A stretch of 5,872 nucleotides of DNA from Fibrobacter sp. UBA1313 (GTDB taxonomy: Bacteria; Fibrobacterota; Fibrobacteria; Fibrobacterales; Fibrobacteraceae): assembly GCA_002307115.1 (NCBI GenBank), contig DBTP01000154.1, positions 1 to 5,872 of the forward strand, read 5' to 3'. Below, one piece after another: positions 1 to 5,258 of the stretch. The position numbers and the translations under genes were made by a program. Each line of letters opens with the position of its first letter. Positions within the stretch are counted from its first letter, which is position 1. A model generated the notes under the pieces. It made no database searches. It worked only from the letters and a program-made list of their open reading frames with translations, and was not told the DNA's origin.

Positions 1-447
1 GAAGGCATCGATACCAAAGAGGTCGACGACCACGCCGCCCTTGATGCGCTTCGTAAGAGTACCGCGAACGACTTCGTTATTTTCGAAGGCGAGGTGGATG
101 CGTTCCCAAACGCGTACAAAGTCAGCCTTCTGCTTGGAAAGAACCAAACGGCCATCTTCGTCTTCGAGCTTTTCAATATAAACTTCAATTTCAGCACCGA
201 CATCGAGAGTATCGGTGTCTTTAAATTCAGCGCGAGGAATCACGCCTTCGGACTTGAAGTTCACATCGACGAGAACTTCCTGGTCATTGACCTGGCTGAT
301 TCTGCCGAGAACGACTTTGCCCGATTCGAGGCAGTCCATGCCTGCGTAAATATCTGCGGCGGCTTTGGATCCGATGGAACCCAGTTCCTGTTCCGCTTCG
401 AGGATTTCATTGAGATCGTCTTGATTTCCGAAAAGGATTTTTGACAT
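1..447 (-). CDS. rpsA: 30S ribosomal protein S1, N-terminal 149 residues (3' end off the window)
   Basis: S1 binds mRNA on the small ribosomal subunit through repeated S1 (OB-fold) domains and helps initiation on structured or weak leaders. The reading frame runs open from ATG at 447-445 to the window edge with no stop, so the gene is cut at its C-terminal side. Residues 1-35 are a leader helix region. Residues 40-108 form a first S1 domain with a conserved FKSEG (64-68) and an ending LVLSKQKAD (101-109). A second domain starts near residue 122 and includes KGGVVVDLFGIDAF (136-149), the usual lead-in to LPGS in S1. A full protein would be roughly 400-600 residues, so most of it lies outside. 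It follows cmk after only 34 nt on the same strand, the classic cmk-rpsA order. No Shine-Dalgarno sequence precedes the ATG; the leader is A/C-rich, as is also known for rpsA in E. coli, where S1 represses its own translation. Whether that regulation applies here is inference. The identification is very secure. Confidence 0.96.
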   Translation of the reverse strand, partial: MSKILFGNQDDLNEILEAEQELGSIGSKAAADIYAGMDCLESGKVVLGRISQVNDQEVLVDVNFKSEGVIPRAEFKDTDTLDVGAEIEVYIEKLEDEDGRLVLSKQKADFVRVWERIHLAFENNEVVRGTLTKRIKGGVVVDLFGIDAF

Positions 448-481
448 ATTTTGTTTTTGGTTGTGGGAAAAAAATCGGGGG

Positions 482-1150
482 CTACGCCACTACACCTACG
501 TAGTCCTGGATCTTTTTCACCTGTTCTTGGATTGAGAGTTGTGTAGTGTCAATTTCAATAGCGTCGGGAGCCTTTTTAAGAGGCGCTGTCTCGCGGGAAG
601 AATCGAGAAGGTCTCTTTCGGAGAGATTTTTTTCGATTTCTTCGAGTGTCATCGAAATCCCTTTTTCCTGGCATTCCAGAAAACGGCGCCGAGCGCGCAC
701 TTGGATATCCGTGACTAAGAAAAATTTATAATCGGCATGGGGAAACACCACGGTGCCAATATCGCGACCATCCAGAATGCAATTTTGCTTTTGCCCAATT
801 TGGCGTTGCTTCTCGGTGAGAGCCATTCTCACGGCTGGGATCGCACTGTAAATACTGACCACTTTGGAAACTTCCGCTCCGCGGATTTCTTCTTCACGGC
901 AAATTCCGTTCACCCAAACCTGATTCTCGGAATCGAAATCAATGGTGGTGGACTGGAGGAGCTGGTCGAGATCCTCTTTATTATCAGGAGTAATTTTGGC
1001 GGAAAGGGCAGCAAACGTGATCGCTCGGTACATGGCGCCTGTATCAAGATAGGTGAGTCCCAAGTTTTTTGCTATTAACTTGGCCGTTGTGCTTTTTCCA
1101 GTCCCGCTGGGACCATCAATCGCGATCACTAAGTGTTTCTTATTCTGCAT
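482..1150 (-). CDS. cmk: Cytidylate kinase (CMP/dCMP kinase)
   Basis: This cytosolic enzyme phosphorylates CMP and dCMP with ATP, recycling pyrimidine nucleotides for RNA, DNA and phospholipid synthesis. The 222-residue protein has the usual length of the bacterial family. A P-loop GPSGTGKST lies at residues 13-21 and the substrate-side motif YLDTGAMYRA at 34-43. The inserted CMP-binding region covers roughly residues 50-110, the nucleotide-binding motif DGRDIGTVVFP is at 127-137, and the lid and C-terminal signature RDLLDSSRETAPLKKAPDA is at 179-197. All family motifs are intact, so it should be active. The ATG at 1150-1148 places the P-loop 12 residues in, which is typical; no Shine-Dalgarno sequence is visible in front of it. 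rpsA follows 34 nt downstream on the same strand and is probably co-transcribed. Upstream, the T-tract of an intrinsic terminator ends about 18 nt before the start codon, leaving little room for a separate promoter. Confidence 0.97.
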   Translation of the reverse strand: MQNKKHLVIAIDGPSGTGKSTTAKLIAKNLGLTYLDTGAMYRAITFAALSAKITPDNKEDLDQLLQSTTIDFDSENQVWVNGICREEEIRGAEVSKVVSIYSAIPAVRMALTEKQRQIGQKQNCILDGRDIGTVVFPHADYKFFLVTDIQVRARRRFLECQEKGISMTLEEIEKNLSERDLLDSSRETAPLKKAPDAIEIDTTQLSIQEQVKKIQDYVGVVA

Positions 1151-1167
1151 CGTAAGTCGGCCAAATA

Positions 1168-1200
1168 TAAAAAAGCCCCGGACAGTGTGTTTGTCCGGGG
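1168..1200 (-). terminator. Rho-independent terminator downstream of the lipoprotein gene
   Basis: Read on the minus strand, a perfect 9-bp stem (CCCCGGACA at 1200-1192 pairing with TGTCCGGGG at 1184-1176) encloses a 7-nt loop. It is followed by C and then six T (1174-1169). This is a textbook intrinsic terminator for transcription arriving from the lipoprotein gene, whose stop codon is about 50 nt upstream. The plus-strand side has no T-tract, so it should work in one direction only. Its end lies only about 18 nt before the cmk start codon. Confidence 0.9.
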
Positions 1201-1249
1201 TAGTAAATCACATGGTTTCAGGGATGGTTTAAGACTTTACGAGATCCAA

Positions 1250-1891
1250 TTAATATTCGGAAGTAGAATCTTCAATGGCCGATTCACTGGATTCCGACGA
1301 CTCTTCACTCTCAATGTCTTTTGATTCCGTTGCCGCAGGCTTCTCTACTTTGTTCTTTTCAGGCGGACGGAGGTCTCCAGTGCTTCCATATTTGCGTTTT
1401 TCTTCTTCGGTAAGTTTATTGGAATAGTATTCCACCTCTGGCTCTTTGACCTCTTCTTCTTCGCCAGACAAAATACGTTTCCCTTCTTCTAGTTTATTTT
1501 GAATCCGCTCTTGACGCTTTTTATCCAAATCGAGTCCCACACTCTTTTGGGCATCAGAAACCTTGTAACGTTCGTTAGATTCATCCATGGCATCTTTCAT
1601 TCCCACGAGACGACCCCTATAATCTAATTCCCACTCCATTTGTTTTAAGGTCGAAAGTTTTAATCGTTTTGCTGCCACTTGGTATTCCGGCTTCATATAG
1701 CCATTACCGTCTGTAATCTCATTTACCTCGTTAGGGGCGACAAAAGCAAGAGCCTCTGGCCAGCGAGAACCCTGAGCATTCACGGTAAACCCAATGAGGG
1801 CATCGTTTACTGCATCAGAATCATTAGACTTGGTGCCGCTGCAGCCCAAAAGGAGCAACAACGGAAGTAATCCCAAAACCATCTTTTTCAT
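1250..1891 (-). CDS. Putative lipoprotein of unknown function with an acidic, serine-rich C-terminal tail
   Basis: I do not recognise a family for this 213-residue protein. It starts with a lipoprotein signal: MKKM, a leucine-rich core (5-15) and a lipobox LLGC with Cys17 as the expected lipidated residue. Residue 18 is Ser rather than Asp, which under the enterobacterial sorting rule would favour the outer membrane. Residues about 25-125 look like a small folded domain (helix with FTVNAQ..WPEALAFV, then WELDYRGRLVG at 87-97). The spacing is loosely reminiscent of NTF2-like lipoproteins, which is speculation. Residues about 120-213 are highly charged and probably extended or helical: a Lys/Glu-rich stretch (124-170), a proline-containing segment (171-187) and a Glu/Ser-rich end (188-213). 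The start is well supported by GGAGG at 1905-1901, 9 nt before the ATG. A promoter lies upstream and a strong terminator downstream, so it is likely a single-gene transcript. Confidence 0.85.
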   Translation of the reverse strand: MKKMVLGLLPLLLLLGCSGTKSNDSDAVNDALIGFTVNAQGSRWPEALAFVAPNEVNEITDGNGYMKPEYQVAAKRLKLSTLKQMEWELDYRGRLVGMKDAMDESNERYKVSDAQKSVGLDLDKKRQERIQNKLEEGKRILSGEEEEVKEPEVEYYSNKLTEEEKRKYGSTGDLRPPEKNKVEKPAATESKDIESEESSESSESAIEDSTSEY

Positions 1892-1900
1892 TCGATGAAA

Positions 1901-1905
1901 CCTCC
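1901..1905 (-). promoter_or_regulatory. Shine-Dalgarno sequence of the lipoprotein gene
   Basis: The minus strand reads GGAGG here, with 9 nt to the ATG at 1891. It is the strongest ribosome binding site in the window and fixes the lipoprotein start codon. The neighbouring cmk, rpsA, TraB-like, coaBC and dnaB starts have no comparable site. Confidence 0.85.
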
Positions 1906-1929
1906 AAAAGAATAAACCACTACAGACAA

Positions 1930-1959
1930 AATATACTCCAAATTAATTTCTATAAACAA
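1930..1959 (-). promoter_or_regulatory. Probable sigma-70-type promoter for the lipoprotein gene
   Basis: On the minus strand there is a -35-like TTGTTT (1959-1954), an 18-nt AT-rich spacer and a -10-like TATATT (1935-1930). Transcription would start near 1923, giving a leader of about 30 nt that contains the GGAGG ribosome binding site. The match is by eye to the E. coli consensus; the housekeeping sigma factor of this organism may differ. Confidence 0.5.
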
Positions 1960-1963
1960 GGCT

Positions 1964-1993
1964 TTGGTTGTAAAAAGTGTAAGAACCAATACT
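1964..1993 (+). promoter_or_regulatory. Weak candidate promoter for the plus-strand gene group
   Basis: The 143-bp gap between the divergent lipoprotein and TraB-like genes must hold a plus-strand promoter. The best spaced pair I see is TTGGTT (1964-1969), 18 nt, then AATACT (1988-1993), which matches the consensus only moderately. A better -10 hexamer, TATACT at 1932-1937, overlaps the minus-strand -10 but has no good -35 in front of it. If TATACT is the one used, the two divergent promoters would share bases and could interfere with each other. Confidence 0.25.
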
Positions 1994-2034
1994 TGTCGAC
2001 AAATTTTCCCCGTCTTTTGCTATCATTGCCATCC

Positions 2035-3207
2035 ATGGAAAATTCTACGGACATATATCGAATTAACGAAGAAAATGGTCGAGAAATTTGGCTGATTGGC
2101 ACGGCTCACATTTCCCAAGAGTCGAAAGAGTTGGTTTTACAGACAATTGAAACGGAGTCCCCTGACACAGTTTGTGTGGAATTGGATGAAGGTCGAATGA
2201 AATCTCTTGAGGATCCCGATAGTTGGAAACGGATGGATCTCAGGGTCATTATCAAAAACCACCAGTTGGGGACTCTCATTGCTAATTTGGTTCTCGGATC
2301 CTATCAAAAACGAATGGGAGCTCAGACTGGAGTGAAGCCAGGGGCAGAATTGCAGGGGGCGGTGGAAGCGGCCCGTGCCAAAAATATTCCAGTTATTCTT
2401 GCAGATAGAGACATCAAAGTCACCTTGAAACGAGCTTGGTCTTGCACTCCTTGGTATCGCAAAATGTCGCTTTTAGCGGGGCTTTTTGAAAGCATCTTTG
2501 ATAAAACGGAAGTGAGTGAAGAAGAGTTACATCGTATCAAGGAACAGGATACTCTCAATACGATGATGCAGGATTTTGGTAAAACATTCCCGGAAGTGAA
2601 ATCAGTTCTTATTGATGAGCGGGATCAATATTTAGCGAGTCGCATCCGCAATGCGCCAGGGCAAAAAATACTTGCTGTGGTGGGTGCAGGCCATGTTCGT
2701 GGGATCACAAAAATTCTTGAAGAAAAAATTTCAGTTCCTTCTGAAGCGGCACTCTGCGAAATCAAAAAAGCTTCTTCCCTATGGAAAATTTTAGGTTGGA
2801 GTTTTTCTGCAGCCATTGTCGCCTCCATCGTTTTTGTGGGCCTCCATTCTGGAATGGAAAAAGCGGGTGAATTGACTTTAAATTGGGTTCTTTATACAGG
2901 GGGTGGCGCTCTTTTAGGGGCCATTCTCGCTGGAGCTCATCCGTTGGCTGCTTTGGCGGCATTTGTGAGTGCTCCATTTACGGCACTTACGCCTCTTTTG
3001 GGGGTGGGTTTTGTGGTGGCTTTGGTGCAGGTTTATATGCGTCCGCCTCGCGTGGAAGAAATTGAAAATATCTCTGAGGATATTTGGAAAGTTTCCCGTT
3101 GGTGGAAAAATCGCCTGACGCGTGTCATTCTCTGCTTTTTGTTGCCCTCATTCCCAGCGATTGCCGGTCAAATTATAGCTCTTATGGGCATCTATAAGGC
3201 ACTCTAG
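2035..3207 (+). CDS. TraB/PrgY family membrane protein (TIKI/GumN-type putative metalloprotease)
   Basis: The family is named after enterococcal TraB/PrgY, which reduce sex-pheromone activity. Relatives in bacteria and archaea have no settled function, and the wider TIKI/EreA/ChaN group is regarded as metal-dependent hydrolases. From the ATG at 2035 the product is 390 residues. The soluble N-terminal domain carries the hallmark GTAHIS (22-27), VELDEGR (48-54) with the conserved acidic residue, and a second GxxH motif GAGHVRG (217-223). Two GxxH motifs plus Glu and Arg are the expected active-site set. After about residue 249 it is hydrophobic, with segments near 249-270, 282-302, 303-335 and 363-390, so probably 4-5 membrane helices at the C-terminus, as usual for this family. 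A TTG at 1993 would add 14 residues; I prefer the ATG because GTAHIS then sits about 20 residues from the start, as in homologues I recall. Neither start has a clear ribosome binding site. It leads the plus-strand group, 58 nt ahead of coaBC. Confidence 0.88.
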   Translation: MENSTDIYRINEENGREIWLIGTAHISQESKELVLQTIETESPDTVCVELDEGRMKSLEDPDSWKRMDLRVIIKNHQLGTLIANLVLGSYQKRMGAQTGVKPGAELQGAVEAARAKNIPVILADRDIKVTLKRAWSCTPWYRKMSLLAGLFESIFDKTEVSEEELHRIKEQDTLNTMMQDFGKTFPEVKSVLIDERDQYLASRIRNAPGQKILAVVGAGHVRGITKILEEKISVPSEAALCEIKKASSLWKILGWSFSAAIVASIVFVGLHSGMEKAGELTLNWVLYTGGGALLGAILAGAHPLAALAAFVSAPFTALTPLLGVGFVVALVQVYMRPPRVEEIENISEDIWKVSRWWKNRLTRVILCFLLPSFPAIAGQIIALMGIYKAL

Positions 3208-3265
3208 TGGGCTCTTGAAATGGGGGCTTTCCTCCAACGAGGTCTCATTTGATTATATTCTGCCT

Positions 3266-4483
3266 ATGCGTCTTTTAGGTAAAAAAATTCTTTTAGGTAT
3301 TACGGGTGGCATTGCCGCTTATAAGAGTTGTGAATTGTTGCGACTCTTGCAAAAAGAGGGTGCTGAAGTTCGTGTGGCAATGACCCCTTCTGCCACTAGT
3401 TTTGTGGGCCCATTGACATTTGCCGCGTTGTCGGGATATCCGGTTTTTTTACAATCGGGAATGCTCGATTCCAAACCCTTTCAGCACATTGATTACCCTC
3501 GGTGGGCGGATCTTTTGTTGGTCATTCCTTGTTCTGCAAATTCCCTTGCCCGTATGGCGGGTGGTTTTGCTGATGAACCCGTATCGCTTTGTTTTATGGC
3601 GGGGACCTCTGCAAAGTGGATTGCTCCAGCGATGAATTCTGCGATGTATCTTTCTTTTGCAGTTCAAAAGAATATTGCCACTTTGCGTGATGCAGGGGCA
3701 ATTATTCTCGATGCTCCGGCAGGGGAACTTGCCTGTGGGGAAGTGGGCCCTGGCCGTTGCCCGGAACCTCTCTCGGTCATTGAAATGCTTAAAAATGCAG
3801 AAGAACCCTCATCCACTCTACCTTCGAATGGTAAAAAAGTCCTGATTACCGGGGGCCGCACGGAAGAATCCATGGATCCTGTTCGTTACCTTTCGAACCG
3901 CTCCAGTGGTAAGACTGCGGTCGCTTTGGCATCGGCATTTTGCAGCGCAGGTTACTCGGTCACCATGGTGCAAGGCCCCATGGAAGCAAAGGTCCCAGAA
4001 GGGATCGCTGTCATTCCAGTGAAAAGTGCGTGTGAAATGCATGAGGCTGTGATGCGCGAATTGCCAGGGGTCGATGCGGTCGTGCATTGTGCCGCTGTCG
4101 CCGATTATCGTCCGAAAACAACCGCAGCAGAAAAAATTAAAGACAGTCGCAGTCTTCTCTCTTTGGAACTCGTGCCGAATCCGAATATTTTGCGTGATTC
4201 GGTAGCCGCCAAAAAGAAAGGGCAAGTGATTGTCGGCTTTGCTTTGGAAACAGAACACGCTGAAGAGCACGCTAAAGAGAAACTTGAAAAAAGCGGCGCG
4301 GATCTCTTAGTTCTCAATACACCGGTGGCGGAGAATAGTGGTTTTGGTTTTGATTCGGTTGCTTACACTTTAGTGACCTCCTCCCATCCAGGGACTTCCG
4401 TTTCTCATAACACAAAGGTTGCGCTTGCAAAAGAGGTTGTCGACTTTGTGAATGCTCGTTTGGGAGTTCAGACGCGTGCCTGA
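3266..4483 (+). CDS. coaBC: Bifunctional phosphopantothenoylcysteine decarboxylase / phosphopantothenate-cysteine ligase
   Basis: CoaBC carries out two consecutive steps of coenzyme A synthesis: CTP-dependent coupling of cysteine to 4'-phosphopantothenate (CoaB, C-terminal half) and FMN-dependent decarboxylation to 4'-phosphopantetheine (CoaC, N-terminal half). From the ATG at 3266 the protein has 405 residues, the usual length. The CoaC part shows GITGGIAAYK (11-20), the catalytic His74 in QHIDYPRWAD, APAMNSAM (120-127) with Asn124, and Cys157 in the flap GELACGEVGPGR (153-164). These correspond to His75, Asn125 and Cys158 of the E. coli enzyme. The CoaB part begins near residue 190 with VLITGGRTEESMDPVR, then SNRSSGK (210-216) with Asn211, AAVADYRP (276-283) and Lys290 in EKIKD, so both active sites look complete. 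An upstream in-frame TTG at 3215 would add 17 residues with no homology; the ATG puts the protein in register with E. coli and is preferred, although no Shine-Dalgarno sequence precedes it. Its end overlaps the next gene by 8 nt. Confidence 0.97.
   Translation: MRLLGKKILLGITGGIAAYKSCELLRLLQKEGAEVRVAMTPSATSFVGPLTFAALSGYPVFLQSGMLDSKPFQHIDYPRWADLLLVIPCSANSLARMAGGFADEPVSLCFMAGTSAKWIAPAMNSAMYLSFAVQKNIATLRDAGAIILDAPAGELACGEVGPGRCPEPLSVIEMLKNAEEPSSTLPSNGKKVLITGGRTEESMDPVRYLSNRSSGKTAVALASAFCSAGYSVTMVQGPMEAKVPEGIAVIPVKSACEMHEAVMRELPGVDAVVHCAAVADYRPKTTAAEKIKDSRSLLSLELVPNPNILRDSVAAKKKGQVIVGFALETEHAEEHAKEKLEKSGADLLVLNTPVAENSGFGFDSVAYTLVTSSHPGTSVSHNTKVALAKEVVDFVNARLGVQTRA
4462..4466 (+). promoter_or_regulatory. 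Shine-Dalgarno sequence deciding the GTG start of the UDG-like gene
   Basis: GGGAG lies inside the last codons of coaBC, 9 nt before GTG at 4476. An in-frame ATG at 4452 lies upstream of this site and so cannot use it. This favours the GTG and gives an 8-nt overlap with the coaBC stop, an arrangement typical of translational coupling. Confidence 0.6.
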
Positions 4484-5249
4484 TTTTTCTCAATTGCGTG
4501 AATATATCACTGCCCAAGCGGAGCTGGGGGGTGAGGATGTTTTTTTAGACGAACCTTGGAGTTTGGCAAGTTCCGCAAAAGTTTCTCATGCAAAGTCGTC
4601 CTCTGTAAAAATGATTCCAGAGAGACCTGTAGAGTTAAAACCCGCAGCTCCTATTGCCTGGAATTTACCCTCACCGGTTTCAACAGCTACAGAAAATGAG
4701 GCGGCTTTTGAAACGGTGGAAGGGCTTTCTTCCTTTTATGAAGCATTGCAAAAAGACACACTTTATGCAAAGAGCAAAAAAACTTTTTGTGCAGGTGAGG
4801 GCAAGGATACCCCCTCGGTGATGCTCGTGTTTTATGCCCCAAAGCCTACTGAAATGGACGCCGGCGGACTCTGGAATACAGAAGTGGGAACCATGCTTAG
4901 CAATCTTTTCGAGAATCTTAATGTGAAAAAAGAAGATTGCTTTGTGACCTATTTTTATAAAATGCCTATGGTGCGAGCGGTTTCTCCGCTGGTGGTTCCC
5001 CGTCTCCGCAGAATGTTTGTAAAGGAAGTCTCTTTAGTGCATCCCCAAACGGTAATCTTTTTTGGAGAACTGCTGCTGAAGCAAGCCTTGGAAATGCAGG
5101 GATCATTGCTGGACATGGGGGGAATCCCTTCTCAATTTGCCAATGTAAGGGCCACGGCATTGATTGATCCTTACGAAATGATCAAAGACAAACCACTTAA
5201 GCTTATTACTTGGAAGACTCACATTCCTCGCAGTGGCTTCTTTATCTAA
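4476..5249 (+). CDS. Uracil-DNA glycosylase family 4-like protein, apparently lacking catalytic and Fe-S residues
   Basis: From GTG 4476 the protein has 257 residues (265 if ATG 4452 is used). The layout follows family 4 UDGs. An N-terminal helix (LREYITAQAELGGEDVFLD, 7-25) resembles the YLxxxxELGxxxxxLD start of these proteins. A variable Pro/Ser linker follows, and from about residue 90 a Rossmann-like domain. FCAGEGKDTPSVMLVFYAPKP (104-124) aligns with VVFGEGNPxAxLMFVGEGPG. VKKEDCFVTYFYKMP (150-164) aligns with the strand leading to KCRPP, PQTVIFFGELLLKQAL with the PKVIVALGxxAAxxLL strand-helix, and IDPYEMIKDKP (230-240) with the xHPAYLLRxxP motif. The active-site residues do not follow: the HP histidine is Asp231, GEGPG has become YAPKP, and the KC cysteine is Met163. 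Only two cysteines (105, 155) exist where a 4Fe-4S cluster needs four. I infer a non-catalytic, structural or DNA-binding relative; the family match is by eye. It is coupled to coaBC and sits 9 nt before dnaB. Confidence 0.65.
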   Translation: MPDFSQLREYITAQAELGGEDVFLDEPWSLASSAKVSHAKSSSVKMIPERPVELKPAAPIAWNLPSPVSTATENEAAFETVEGLSSFYEALQKDTLYAKSKKTFCAGEGKDTPSVMLVFYAPKPTEMDAGGLWNTEVGTMLSNLFENLNVKKEDCFVTYFYKMPMVRAVSPLVVPRLRRMFVKEVSLVHPQTVIFFGELLLKQALEMQGSLLDMGGIPSQFANVRATALIDPYEMIKDKPLKLITWKTHIPRSGFFI

Positions 5250-5258
5250 ATTCGAAAC

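Noticed and set aside
94..444. Open frame of 116 codons on the plus strand opposite rpsA
   Set aside because: It is the complement of a clear S1 coding sequence and shows no family motif; a shadow frame.
448..481. T7 run on the minus strand between cmk and rpsA as a terminator
   Set aside because: Only a 3-bp stem (GGC/GCC) precedes it and the spacing is wrong; cmk and rpsA are expected to be co-transcribed.
1993..2034. TTG-initiated 14-residue N-terminal extension of the TraB-like protein
   Set aside because: No ribosome binding site, a rarer start codon, and it overlaps the best plus-strand -10 candidate; the ATG at 2035 gives the family's normal length.
3221..3236. Small hairpin (TGGGGG / CCTCCA, 4-nt loop) between the TraB-like gene and coaBC
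   Set aside because: Only 6 bp including a G-T pair, and not followed by a T-tract, so not a convincing terminator or riboswitch.
3215..3265. TTG-initiated 17-residue N-terminal extension of CoaBC
   Set aside because: It would put the catalytic residues out of register with E. coli CoaBC, and the extra residues resemble nothing; no ribosome binding site.
3818..4270. Open frame of 150 codons on the minus strand inside coaBC
   Set aside because: It lies opposite the CoaB active-site region, and its composition (many His, Cys, Phe) is that of an antisense frame.
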